Part shown: piece by piece, positions 30,001 to 37,501 of the stretch
Numbering within the stretch: the first letter of the stretch is position 1
Layout: the number at the start of each line of letters is the position of its first letter
Assembly (NCBI RefSeq): GCF_023736115.1
Contig: NZ_JAKQZC010000005.1
Span: forward strand, 372,001 to 436,000
Direction: 5' to 3'
Source: Salinicola avicenniae
GTDB lineage: Bacteria > Pseudomonadota > Gammaproteobacteria > Pseudomonadales > Halomonadaceae
Length of the DNA: 64,000 nt
Position numbers and translations under genes: made by a program
The notes under the pieces: model-generated
Database searches by the model: none
The model's input: only the letters and a program-made list of their open reading frames with translations
Told to the model about the DNA's origin: nothing

Positions 30001-31571
30001 ACTCGCTGGCCGGCGAGGCGATCAACCAGAACCTTCGCGCGCTCAAGCCCTTCGGCCGCTTCATCGAGCTCGGCAAACGCGATTTCTATGAGAACACCGC
30101 CATCGGCCTGCGTCCCTATCGCAATAATCTGAGCTACTTCGGCGTCGATTCGGACCAGTTGATGCGTGAGCGCCCCGATCTCACTCGTCAACTGTTCCGG
30201 GAAATGATGGCCCTGTTCGCCGACGGCACGTTGACGCCGCTGCCGTATATCGCCTTCGACAACCAGCGCATCATCGAGGCATTTCGCTATATGCAGCAGG
30301 CGCGCCAGATCGGCAAGGTAGTGGTGACCTATGCCCAACCGCCGGTGGAAGACACGCCGCGACGAGATCCGCGTACGCTCGCACTCGACCCCGACGCCAG
30401 CTACCTGATCACTGGAGGACTGGGCGGCTTCGGGCTGGCAACCGCCCGCTGGCTGACGCAACACGGCGCCCGACATCTGCTGCTACTGAGCCGCCGCGGC
30501 CCGGCCCACGAGGAGTCTATCAGCGCCGTTGCCGAGCTGCGCGCGCAGGGCATCGAGGTCCGCGCGCTCGCCTGCGACGTCAGTGACAAGATAGCGCTGG
30601 CCGATGCGCTGGCTACCTGTGACAGCGCCAACGCGCCGTTGAAAGGGGTCATACATGCCGCGACCGCGATCGACGACACGCTCGTCCGCAATCTCGATGC
30701 CGAACGCCTGTCGCAGGCGCTGGCAGCCAAGATCGAGGGCGCCCGTCATCTGGATGCGCTTACCCGCGGGCAATCGCTGGATTTCTTCGTGCTCTACTCT
30801 TCGGTCACGACCCAGTTCGGTAATCCCGGGCAGGCTAGCTATGTCGCCGCCAATCACTGGCTGGAGGGGCTGGTCGCCGCGCGTCGCGCCAACGGCTTGC
30901 CCGCCACCTGTCTGCGCTGGGGTGCCATCGGCGACGTCGGCTTCCTGGCCAGGCACCCCCAGATTCGCGAGGCGCTGATGCAGCGTCTGGGTGGCAGCAC
31001 GCTCGATGCCGCCGAGGCGCTGCAAGTCCTCGAGCAGGCCATCACGCACGGTGCCGCCACGGTCGGCGTCATGGAACTGGCGTGGCACGCGCTATCGCGC
31101 TTTTTACCGACCGCGGCCAGCGGACGCTATCGGGAACTGGCTCGTCTGGCGCGCGGGAAGGAAACGCACGACGGCGAGAAGGATTTCCGCCAGCAGCTGG
31201 CTGGGCTGGATGCCGACGCCATGCAGGCGCGCATCGTGGCGCTGCTTCGGCGAGAACTCTCACGGATCCTGATGCTGGAAGAAGAGCGCATCGATCTGCA
31301 TCGACCCGTCTACGATATGGGTTTCGACTCGCTGATGGGCGTCGAGCTGGTCACGGCGCTGGAGTCAAAGCTGGGGATCCAGATTCCCGTGATGATCCTG
31401 AGCGATAACGCCACCCTGAACAAGCTCGGTCAGTACCTGGTCGGCAAACTGCAAAACGAGGAGACTTCCACGGAGACCCTATCGACGGACATGCCGCTTA
31501 CGTCACTGGCTCAACGGCATGGTATCGATGATCACGACACGCCGGCTCGCCGCCTGGAGGCCGATGCATGA
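23997..31571 (+). CDS. rkpA: Highly reducing type I polyketide/fatty-acid synthase, RkpA-like
   Basis: The protein has 2524 residues with domains in the order KS-AT-DH-(degenerate MT)-(structural KR)-ER-KR-ACP. The KS has C178 in DTACSSS and the histidines of EAHGTGT and KSNVGH. The AT has S623 in GHSVGE. The DH has H923 in DHRVGDGVVFP and D1087 in GILDSAFQ. The methyltransferase-like region (~1250-1545) lacks a glycine-rich SAM motif. The ER has HGAAGGVGLAA near 1934, the KR TGGLGGFG near 2137, and the ACP S2445 in MGFDSLMG. No thioesterase is present. A complete reducing set suggests iterative synthesis of a saturated acyl chain, released by the next enzyme, an oxoamine synthase. It overlaps both neighbours by four bases. 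Confidence 0.92.
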   Translation: MTTAVAIIGTAFRFPTTDGEGGLRAEAFWEALREGRDLVTQVAADRWSQEAYLHPDKHHPGTSYTFAAGSLGRIDGFDASFFGISPREAAQMDPQQRMLLELTWEAMEDAGIPPESLRGSQCGVYMGIASLDYSYRMSDDMAAVSSSTATGNASSLAANRISYAFDLRGPSMSMDTACSSSMVAFHQACQAIRSGEVDAALAGGISLHLHPYGFIAFSKATMLSPRGRCRVFDASGDGYVRSEGGGIFLLKSYDKALADGDRVLAVVAASGVNTDGHKHALTVPTGQSQVALMSRTLARAGLSADDLDYLEAHGTGTAVGDPIETHAIGTALGRKRRRPLPIGSVKSNVGHLETASGVAGLAKAIAIIRHREIPPTIGIDTLNPRIDFAGLNVEVVTRSRALEGPGRITVGINSFGFGGANAHVILQSPLSDATPTEVAPVVALPQPLPIRVSARSPQALRAMATRLADSLAATPHSLYDVAHALFHKRDHHRYGALCFATALPEAINHLLALGRGDDAMTLGERLDAPSGPVFVYSGNGCQWLGMGRALLKTSSLFSAAIDEVDRLFSPLARHSLRECLESDDEARLSLTEIAQPTLFAIQVGLTRLLREQGVMPTAVVGHSVGEVAAAWASGALTLGDAIKVIYWRSRHQGYTRGAGGMTAVGAGVETIQRWLDQPRFSRIALAGINSPRGVTLAGPTDDLEALETALADQRLASRRLPLDYAFHSAAMEPIREGVLRELASLQPQPSTIPFYSTVTGDLLEGRHLGAEYWWQNIRQPVSFAPAIDALSDSANVFVEIGAHPILGRYIKDVLQSHAREGLVLSTMSRDSADLASLTRALSGVLLSGVALPLSRWFPVTAGFISLPSYPWQRESHWYCPTPTSQGLMSRHYAHPLLGYPLAQQRLTWESQLDIHRLPWLRDHRVGDGVVFPGAGFVELALAAVTAWREAPLVDLESLEIRAPLLLDGTHGKRLRLTIDDVSGDIDMIARDSDGEGDWTHHATARALEQSRGLLLTTHSPALPSRTPDFTRDRHLAAADALGLNYGPAFQAIGSGWIDGNAAIGRIELTEALTTSQADCLLAPGILDSAFQLFIPLLAAGRRVISTEIAFVPVRLERVQWRATGTPPAIVRLQLTGEAPHSLCADVALFDAAGNAIAVVQGARFRAARLRQPPRQRLSYLRHRLVPAALHRSPLPLDDTLGDALADAWQQHFRQATGCRYGREVDPLIDSLIMTALSEALTPLVNEHGILPLGWLETGSSERRQQRRRLLTLAHHGGLVVEEADAGWRLHADSEGVEARTIWNLLIRDYPEHAGLIHRIGRQTLHLAALMRTDTDFALPRLSAEQHAGLIHDAIGEPGWQSLADTLLGQCRDLLALLPASQRVDILELSAWRPQFGSRLPHDWPDDRARYRFVALGDAAIGAGESLTERYPARESLSLAAETGDAQEDAQFVLLALDAPQATVAQTLERLAPRLAEDATLMIVGLAPSSWQHLLSITQPATELPCSLPQVEQLLTAFGYRDTRHIDLDDDGGIQVLLVRPPQAAACDVMADRDTQHAMPATVEPDQASIGESADIEDWLLVFGRHEAALARQLNAALTQRGARVRLSSQDDRDAPSLSMKVTADHVVDLRGLAHGSAGERCRHVMHWLQQLEADHSRTALHVITRGVARQLEEIPAASRLAAAGSAPATPCEDSALWGFGRVLQNEAGERRITLIDLPLPAMPKERLASTGVEATQQVVEALVDTLLHPDAEQELVIDAEGGRWAPRLVTTAAPEVTMPPRGENEALSLGFDLPGQLRHLRWQRRTLPPMGPGKIKIQVAATGLNFRDVMYALGLLSDEAIEHGFAGATLGLEFAGRVVDAGDSDTYRAGDRVVGFGPASFSDYLVADTDAVAPIPDGIDFAAAATLPTTFFTVYYALKHLARLAPGERLLIHGAAGGVGLAAVQVGRWLGAEIFATAGNDDKRDFLRLMGVDSLYDSRSLTFAEEILHDTGPNGGVDVVLNSLAGEAINQNLRALKPFGRFIELGKRDFYENTAIGLRPYRNNLSYFGVDSDQLMRERPDLTRQLFREMMALFADGTLTPLPYIAFDNQRIIEAFRYMQQARQIGKVVVTYAQPPVEDTPRRDPRTLALDPDASYLITGGLGGFGLATARWLTQHGARHLLLLSRRGPAHEESISAVAELRAQGIEVRALACDVSDKIALADALATCDSANAPLKGVIHAATAIDDTLVRNLDAERLSQALAAKIEGARHLDALTRGQSLDFFVLYSSVTTQFGNPGQASYVAANHWLEGLVAARRANGLPATCLRWGAIGDVGFLARHPQIREALMQRLGGSTLDAAEALQVLEQAITHGAATVGVMELAWHALSRFLPTAASGRYRELARLARGKETHDGEKDFRQQLAGLDADAMQARIVALLRRELSRILMLEEERIDLHRPVYDMGFDSLMGVELVTALESKLGIQIPVMILSDNATLNKLGQYLVGKLQNEETSTETLSTDMPLTSLAQRHGIDDHDTPARRLEADA

Positions 31572-32899
31572 ACCCCGATGCCAAACCCGACCTCAAGGCA
31601 AGACTGATCGCCCGCGCCACCGATCGCCGTCGTCTCTCCGCCAGCGCTAGCGCGCCGATCGGACAGAAAGAGGCCACCGTCGTCGAGGATCGACATACCC
31701 GTTTCGACACCCTGCCGGGCTATCAGCAGATACAGCTCATTCGTCAAGGCGCGGCGCAGTTCGGCGTTCCCGATCCCTTTTTCAAGCTGCATCAAGGCAA
31801 TGCCGGTGCCACCACCCGGATCGGCGATCGCGAATACATCAACTTCGCCAGCTACAACTATCTCGGCCTATCGGGTGACCCGCGCATCAAGCAGGCGGGG
31901 ATCGATGCGCTCGAGCGCTACGGCAGTTCGGTTTCCGCCAGCCGCATGGTCTCCGGGGAACGCCCCGTCCATCAGGCACTGGAGCGTGGCCTGGCCGAAG
32001 CCTATGGCGTCGACGATGCGGTCGTCTTCGTCAGCGGCCATGCTGCCAACGTCTCCACGATCGGCTACCTGCTCGGTGCCCGCGACCTGATCCTGCACGA
32101 CGAGTATATTCACAACAGCAGCCTGATCGGCGCGCAACTTTCGGGCGCGCGCCGCATGAGCTTTGCCCACAACGACCCGGACGCGCTGACACAGCTGTTA
32201 ATCCGACATCGCGGACAGTTCGAGCGGGTACTGATCATTATCGAAGGGCTCTACAGCATGGATGGCGACACGCCCGATCTCGCTCGGTTCGTCGAGATCA
32301 AGCAGCGTCACCGGGCCTGGCTGATGGTCGATGAAGCCCACTCGTTCGGCGTCTTGGGAAGCACCGGACGCGGTCTGCACGAGTCCTGCAACGTGGCGGT
32401 GGACCAGGTCGATATCTGGATGGGAACGCTGAGCAAATCGCTATGCGGCTGCGGCGGTTACATCGCCGGCAGCCAGCCGCTGATCGATACCCTGCGCTAC
32501 CTGGCCCCCGGTTTTCTCTACAGTGTAGGGATGCCCGCACAGGTGGCGGCGCCCTCGCTGCGGGCGCTGTCGATCCTGTTCGAAGAGCCGGAGCGACTGC
32601 AACGCCTGAAGGCGCGCTCGAGCGACTTCCTGCGCCGGGCTCGCGAAGCGGGACTGAATACCGGTGACAGCATCGGGATGGCCGTGGTACCGATCATTCT
32701 GGGCAGTTCGTTGGTGGCTGCCCGTGTCTCGGATACGCTGTTCAAGGCGGGCATCAATGTGCAGCCGATCCTCTATCCTGCCGTCCCGGAAAAGAGCGCA
32801 CGGCTGCGCTTCTTCTTCTCCTGCGATCACACCGAAGCCCAGATCGAGCGGACGCTCGACGTTCTCGTCGACGCCCTGGCACGGGAACGGCCCCGCTGA
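31568..32899 (+). CDS. rkpG: Alpha-oxoamine synthase (AONS/serine-palmitoyltransferase-like), RkpG-like
   Basis: The 443-residue PLP enzyme belongs to the group of 8-amino-7-oxononanoate synthase, 2-amino-3-ketobutyrate ligase and serine palmitoyltransferase. Hallmarks are NFASYNYLGL (92-101), SRMVSGERPVH (125-135), DEAHSFGVLG (255-264) and the PLP lysine K290 in GTLSKSLCGCGG. It has an N-terminal extension of about 45 residues compared with BioF. Such enzymes condense an acyl thioester with an amino acid, losing CO2, to give an amino ketone. Here the natural acyl donor would be the ACP of the preceding PKS, whose stop overlaps this start. In rhizobia the equivalent is RkpG. The amino acid substrate is not readable by eye. 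Confidence 0.85.
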   Translation: MNPDAKPDLKARLIARATDRRRLSASASAPIGQKEATVVEDRHTRFDTLPGYQQIQLIRQGAAQFGVPDPFFKLHQGNAGATTRIGDREYINFASYNYLGLSGDPRIKQAGIDALERYGSSVSASRMVSGERPVHQALERGLAEAYGVDDAVVFVSGHAANVSTIGYLLGARDLILHDEYIHNSSLIGAQLSGARRMSFAHNDPDALTQLLIRHRGQFERVLIIIEGLYSMDGDTPDLARFVEIKQRHRAWLMVDEAHSFGVLGSTGRGLHESCNVAVDQVDIWMGTLSKSLCGCGGYIAGSQPLIDTLRYLAPGFLYSVGMPAQVAAPSLRALSILFEEPERLQRLKARSSDFLRRAREAGLNTGDSIGMAVVPIILGSSLVAARVSDTLFKAGINVQPILYPAVPEKSARLRFFFSCDHTEAQIERTLDVLVDALARERPR

Positions 32900-33019
32900 G
32901 GCCATCACCACGGGGGGGCCAAGGACGAGAAACCGCCGTCCTCGATGATCGTCGCGGCCATTGGTGTCGGCACTGCCACCCTGCACGTCGCGTGACGATT
33001 TCCCGCCTCTCGCCCTGAC

Positions 33020-33062
33020 GTCGAATTGCCCTGATGTTGAATTGCCTAAGGTTGAATTGCCC
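33020..33062. repeat. Three imperfect tandem copies of a 15-16 base unit
   Basis: The unit GT(T/C)GAATTGCC starts at 33020, 33036 and 33051, in the 162-base gap between the two convergent halves of the capsule locus. The third copy runs up to the stop codon of the minus-strand glycosyltransferase gene. No clear terminator hairpin was seen in the gap. Confidence 0.65.
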
Positions 33063-34090
33063 TAGCGGCGAACCCACCAGAACGCGCGAGCCCGCTCCGG
33101 ATCACCGAGCTCGCGCGCTTTACGCGCCGCCTGTTTTGCCATGACTCGCGTTGACCAGGGGTCATCGATCAACTGCTGAATGGCCTCCTGCCACGCCCCA
33201 GGTCGATCACTCACCAGCAGGCCATCCTCGCCGTGGCTGACGATCTCGCGATAAGGCGCACGGTCGCTGTAGAGACCGACGCAGCCAACGACAGCATTAT
33301 CGAGGAACTTGATGTGCGACTTGCCCGCGTTGAAAGCGGTGTCACGCAACGGCGTCAAGCCGACATGCAACCGCGCCCGCCGGCGATAGCGCTGGAAGGC
33401 GCGCCAGCTCATCGGCCCCGGCGTCTCGACGCGAGGCCGAGTCTGCAGCGGTGGCGGCGCAAACGCCCCCAGCATGATCTCGAAGGTCAGCGACGCATTG
33501 CCATCGTGCAACGCGGTCAGCGCGGGCACGATCGACTCGAGGTCGGCCAGGTGCGCACGCGTGCCATGAAAACCGGCGCGGCAACCCGAATCACGGAAAT
33601 GTGCCTGGTCGGGTGGTTCGGCAATCAGCGTCGGGGGTAGCAGGGTCACGCCAGCGTGGTGCTGACTGAAAAGCCGGGCGAGATGATCGCTGCAAGCAAT
33701 CACCTCGTCCGCCAGTGCCAGCAGGCGTGGCTGCCCCCCACCGGCAAAGGCCCGCATACGTTGTCGATAGGCCATCGGCAGATTGGCGTCGGTCGCCGCC
33801 GCGCCGATATCGTCGTCGATCAAATAACGGACGCTGGCCAATCGCGCTCGGTGACATTCGAGCCATTCAATCCATGGCTCGGCCAGCGTGCGGCAGACAA
33901 TGATATGGGCACCTCGTAAAGCCCCTATCAGCCAAGGGCGTGCCAGCCATGGCGAGCGCCAGCGACGCGTATCGAGACGCCGAACGTCGATGCCGCGATC
34001 GCGGAGCCACGGCGCCACCGCTCGCAGGAAATAGATATCCTCCGTCGGGCAGGCGCCGTCGCTCAGCAGTACCCAAGGCGGATGACGCAT
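33062..34090 (-). CDS. Glycosyltransferase, GT-B fold (GT1/GT4-like)
   Basis: The 342-residue protein has the C-terminal half of a GT-B glycosyltransferase: LHVGLTPLRDTAFNAGKSHIKFLDNA followed by YREIVSHGEDGLL, a layout used for the sugar-nucleotide site in family 4-like enzymes. The N-terminal half contains YLIDDDIGA and EVIACSDHLARLF. It probably adds one sugar to the capsule repeat or side chain in the cytoplasm. The ATG at 34090 is preferred because GAGGTG precedes it; a GTG three codons upstream is the alternative. It is the last gene of the minus-strand glycosyltransferase group, 21 bases after the previous gene. Donor and acceptor are unknown. Confidence 0.8.
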   Translation of the reverse strand: MRHPPWVLLSDGACPTEDIYFLRAVAPWLRDRGIDVRRLDTRRWRSPWLARPWLIGALRGAHIIVCRTLAEPWIEWLECHRARLASVRYLIDDDIGAAATDANLPMAYRQRMRAFAGGGQPRLLALADEVIACSDHLARLFSQHHAGVTLLPPTLIAEPPDQAHFRDSGCRAGFHGTRAHLADLESIVPALTALHDGNASLTFEIMLGAFAPPPLQTRPRVETPGPMSWRAFQRYRRRARLHVGLTPLRDTAFNAGKSHIKFLDNAVVGCVGLYSDRAPYREIVSHGEDGLLVSDRPGAWQEAIQQLIDDPWSTRVMAKQAARKARELGDPERARAFWWVRR

Positions 34091-34111
34091 GGTGGGCACC
34101 TCGGTCGCGAA

Positions 34112-35062
34112 TCAGTGTGAGGCAGGAGCCAACGCCCGCCCGATGTCCGTGCGCGGCTTGACCATCAGTTTGGTGAACGCTCTCAGCACCATCTCTTCGA
34201 TGCCCGGCCCCATCTCCTTGCGCAAGGCTTCGTAATTGGGGTAGCTGGGCTCGGGAGCGATGCACATCTCGAAGAAGTGCTGGCGATTGATGTGCGGATT
34301 GTCGACGAAAAACTGGCTCAAACGATTGTGCTTCTCCTGCTTGGCCGCACTGACCACATAGTTGCCGATGCGGTCGAAGAACTGCTCGGCGCTGCGCAGG
34401 GGCAGGTGGTAGATACAGGCTTCCCACTCGCGTGCCAGGTTGGTCACTTCCTCCTCAGGCTCCAGCACCTCGTTGTTGTCGCGAGACATCAGCCAGTGAT
34501 AACCCATGTGCAGGCGATGTGTCCGACGGTGCAGGAAAAGCGCCTTGGTATCGGAGGCCTGCTCGCCCATCGACCAGTACTCCGCTTCCAGCAATCGCCC
34601 TTCCAGATCCTTCTGATAGGCGATGCGCTCCTTACAGATGACATTGATCCAGGGCAGCCGGAAGTAGAACCGTTTGAGGTTCTCCTCGCCGGGGAAACGC
34701 TTCACAAAGGCGGCGAAGAAATCCTTCACCGTCATCCCTTTGCGGAAGGTAAGAAATTCATCGGCATCGAATCCGAAGACCACATTGTGGCAGTCCTTCT
34801 TGAGATAGACCTCGAGGGCCCCGTTGATATAGTCGGCCTTGCGCTTGGAAAAGCCTTGCTCGTCCTCGATCTCCATGAAGACGATCTCTTTCTCGGGGAA
34901 ACGATCTCGCAGCAAGGCCACGCATTGCCGCAGAAAATCATGCTCGACGTGGCTGATGACGATGAGTCGATCGAAGCCGGTACGCAGTTGATGCAGGAAA
35001 GAGGCAAAGGCGACATCCTCTTCCCCTCTAACCATCGTGATGGCAGTAAACTCAATATTCAT
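34112..35062 (-). CDS. Glycosyltransferase family 2-like protein (paralogue of 39390-40376)
   Basis: The 316-residue protein has the compact GT-A type seen in 'glycosyltransferase family 2_4' proteins. It has an N-terminal FTAITMVRGEEDV, a strand LIVISHVEHDFL, and the metal/nucleotide motif FGFDADEFL near residue 98, followed by a helical C-terminus with HMGYH and CIYHLPLRSAEQF. The protein from 39390-40376 shares the same blocks (FTALTMVRGESD, FDADEFL, CVYHVPLRS), so the two arose by duplication. It probably adds a sugar to the capsule chain. Linkage and donor are unknown. Confidence 0.78.
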   Translation of the reverse strand: MNIEFTAITMVRGEEDVAFASFLHQLRTGFDRLIVISHVEHDFLRQCVALLRDRFPEKEIVFMEIEDEQGFSKRKADYINGALEVYLKKDCHNVVFGFDADEFLTFRKGMTVKDFFAAFVKRFPGEENLKRFYFRLPWINVICKERIAYQKDLEGRLLEAEYWSMGEQASDTKALFLHRRTHRLHMGYHWLMSRDNNEVLEPEEEVTNLAREWEACIYHLPLRSAEQFFDRIGNYVVSAAKQEKHNRLSQFFVDNPHINRQHFFEMCIAPEPSYPNYEALRKEMGPGIEEMVLRAFTKLMVKPRTDIGRALAPASH

Positions 35063-35151
35063 GGTCGGCGTTTCCTGTCATTGTTGGTGGACCGCATCGC
35101 CATCAAGGCGAAACTGGAAAGAAACCGGATCGTTGACGAGTCGTTATCCGC

Positions 35152-37497
35152 TCAGCGCAGCGAAAAATCCTCGTGGGTCAGGGTCAGGCTGGGGTGATAG
35201 GCCGGGTCGTCGAACAGGCAGTGACGCCAGCGCCGTCGCATATAGTTGGCCTCCCGCGTGGCCCGATTGCGCTTCGCCGGCGTGTCGTCGGCGCCCCGGG
35301 AGAGCGACTCGTGGTGATAGAGTTCGGCGTATGGCGTCCATAGGTTCCGGTAACCGGCCTCGCGCACCTTCAGGCAGAAGTCGACATCGTTGAACGCGAC
35401 CGCCAGATTCTCTTCATCCAGCCCGCCCACGGCATCGAAGATTTCGCGCCGGACGACCAGGCACGCCGCGGTGACGGCCGAGTAGTTCTGCACCAGATGC
35501 AGCCGCGTGAAGTATCCCGCGTCGTGCTTCGAGAAATACTTGTGCGCATGCCCCGCGACGCCGCCGATACCCAGCACGACGCCACCGTGCTGGATCGTGC
35601 CATTGGGGTAGTAGAGCTTGGCGCCGACGCAGCCGATTTCGGGTCGACAAGCCTGGGCCACCATCTCCTGCAGCCACGTCTCGTCGATTGGCTCGATGTC
35701 GTTGTTGACCAGGCCGATGACCTCGCCCCGGGCGTGACGCACACCAAAGTTGTTGATCGCAGAGTAATTGAAAGGATGCGGCCAGGCCAATACGCGAACC
35801 CGCGCGTCCTGCGTGAGCTCATCGAAGAACGCCAGCGTTTCGCCACAAGTCGAACCGTTATCGAGAATGATGACTTCCAGGCGCGGATAGCGCGTGCGCC
35901 GCAACAGTGCCTCGACGCAGGGCCGGAGAATCGAGATCTGATCGCGGGTCGGGATCAGCAGGCTGACCAGCGGCGGCGTTTCCGGTAGCGGCCAGCGCAC
36001 CCGGTAGGTATTCGGGTACTTGCCGGCTTCGACCTGAGCATCGAGTGCGTGCGTGGCCAGATAATCGGCCACGGCCCGCAGACCTGCCTCGCTGGTATAC
36101 GTTTTCTCGCCGGCCGCGGTGGCGGTCGACCCTCGCCCCGCCCCCCAGTGATAGAGCACCTTGGGGATCCGGATTACCTGAGAGGCAGTCAGGCCGTGCG
36201 TGCAACGCAGCGCCAGATCGTGATCCTGACTGCCCTCGAAACCGCGGCGGAAACCGCCGACGGCCCGCATCCGCTCGGCGCGGTATACGCCGAGGTGCGA
36301 GAGATAGTTCTGACCGAGCAGCAGATCCGGGTTCCACGCCGGCTTGAAGTGGGGATCGAAGCGCTCGCCGAATTCGTCGATCTTGTCCTCGTCGCTGTAG
36401 AGCACCTCGGCATCCGGGTGTCGCTGCAGCGTCTCGACAACCTGATAGAGTGCCTCCGGTCGCAGGCAGTCATCGTGATCGAGCAGCGCCACGAACTCCC
36501 CGCGCGCGCGCGCCAGTGCACTGTTGCTGGCGGCGCAGATGTGCCCGTTGACGGGACGGAAGATCACATCGATACGCGTATCGAGCTCGGCATAGCGCGA
36601 CAGGCAATCGTGGACCCGGCTATCGGAGGAGGCGTCATCGGCGATGCACAGCTGCCAATGTTCATAGTGCTGCGAGCGGACCGAGTCGATACAGCGTTCG
36701 AGATCCTCGATCCGCGTGTTATAGGTCGGCAGCAGGATCGAAATAAGCGGCCGGCGGTAAAAAGCGGCCATGCGCTGGGTGATCCAGTCGATATCGGTGG
36801 GCGGCTGCTGTTCCAACCACTGGCGATAGCTCTTGCCCGGGCAGAGCCGCGCAAAGGTTTCGTCATACTGTTTCAGCGCCAGCGCCCGCCAGTTCGTGCC
36901 CTGCTCCCGGGCTTGTTGCCGAAGTGCCGGGAGCACGCGTGATCTAGGCGTTTCCAGCCACCGGTGATGCAGATTGGCAAGGCGATGGCTCAAGCGATCG
37001 TGGGCGAACCAGGGCGTCAGCCAGACCAGACGCAGATGGGTCAGGGTAAAACGCCCGGCACGCTCCATGGGATCGAAACGCAGCGCGACAAGGCCATGCG
37101 GGATAAAGCAGAGTCGCTTGGTAATACGGCTGGACTTGAGCGTCAGGTAGAGACTTTCCGTTTCGTTGAACCCCGCTCCCGTATCGAGATAGAGGCGAAT
37201 CGAGACACTTGGCTGGTCATGCCGCATGGCCACCTCGAGCATGTTCCAGCCCGGTAGCGGCAGATCGCGGCGCCAGTGAAACTGGGGATCGTCGCTCGTG
37301 GCACGCCAGGCATAGTCATCGGGCCGGGCGTAGTTAGCGGGCCGGGTGTAGTTATCGGACTGGGCATCATGATCACAGGGCTCGAGCCCCGCCAGCGGCT
37401 TGAGGCGTGGCTGACAGACGAAGCGCGTCGAGCGTTTCAGAACATTCCAGGCGCCCGGCGCTCGAACTACCGATACCGGCTGCAACGAGGTCTGCAT
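35152..37497 (-). CDS. Large capsule glycosyltransferase with two GT2 domains
   Basis: The 781-residue protein has an N-terminal non-catalytic region (1-245) and then two family 2 domains in tandem. The first begins at LISILLPTYNT (~253) with VALLDHDDCLRPEA and LYSDEDKID. The second begins at VSLLIPTRDQ (~517) with VIGLVNNDIEP and AVAFNDVDFCLKV. Two-domain enzymes of this type can polymerise alternating sugars or add two successive residues, so this is a candidate chain-building enzyme of the capsule. An 18-base repeat lies in the N-terminal region. It starts four bases past the stop of the glycosyltransferase-sulfotransferase gene, so the two are co-transcribed. Confidence 0.85.
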   Translation of the reverse strand: MQTSLQPVSVVRAPGAWNVLKRSTRFVCQPRLKPLAGLEPCDHDAQSDNYTRPANYARPDDYAWRATSDDPQFHWRRDLPLPGWNMLEVAMRHDQPSVSIRLYLDTGAGFNETESLYLTLKSSRITKRLCFIPHGLVALRFDPMERAGRFTLTHLRLVWLTPWFAHDRLSHRLANLHHRWLETPRSRVLPALRQQAREQGTNWRALALKQYDETFARLCPGKSYRQWLEQQPPTDIDWITQRMAAFYRRPLISILLPTYNTRIEDLERCIDSVRSQHYEHWQLCIADDASSDSRVHDCLSRYAELDTRIDVIFRPVNGHICAASNSALARARGEFVALLDHDDCLRPEALYQVVETLQRHPDAEVLYSDEDKIDEFGERFDPHFKPAWNPDLLLGQNYLSHLGVYRAERMRAVGGFRRGFEGSQDHDLALRCTHGLTASQVIRIPKVLYHWGAGRGSTATAAGEKTYTSEAGLRAVADYLATHALDAQVEAGKYPNTYRVRWPLPETPPLVSLLIPTRDQISILRPCVEALLRRTRYPRLEVIILDNGSTCGETLAFFDELTQDARVRVLAWPHPFNYSAINNFGVRHARGEVIGLVNNDIEPIDETWLQEMVAQACRPEIGCVGAKLYYPNGTIQHGGVVLGIGGVAGHAHKYFSKHDAGYFTRLHLVQNYSAVTAACLVVRREIFDAVGGLDEENLAVAFNDVDFCLKVREAGYRNLWTPYAELYHHESLSRGADDTPAKRNRATREANYMRRRWRHCLFDDPAYHPSLTLTHEDFSLR
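37311..37364 (-). repeat. In-frame 3 x 18-base tandem repeat inside a glycosyltransferase gene
   Basis: Three adjacent 18-base units encode six-residue blocks of the type (D/A)(N/D)Y(T/A)(R/W)(P/R), near residues 45-62 of the tandem GT2 protein. Units differ at a few bases. Copy-number change would keep the frame. Confidence 0.75.
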
Positions 37498-37501
37498 GGC
37501 A

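Noticed and set aside
28962-30476. 504-codon minus-strand open frame inside the PKS gene
   Set aside because: It lies opposite the ER domain, with no motif of its own; a GC-rich artefact.
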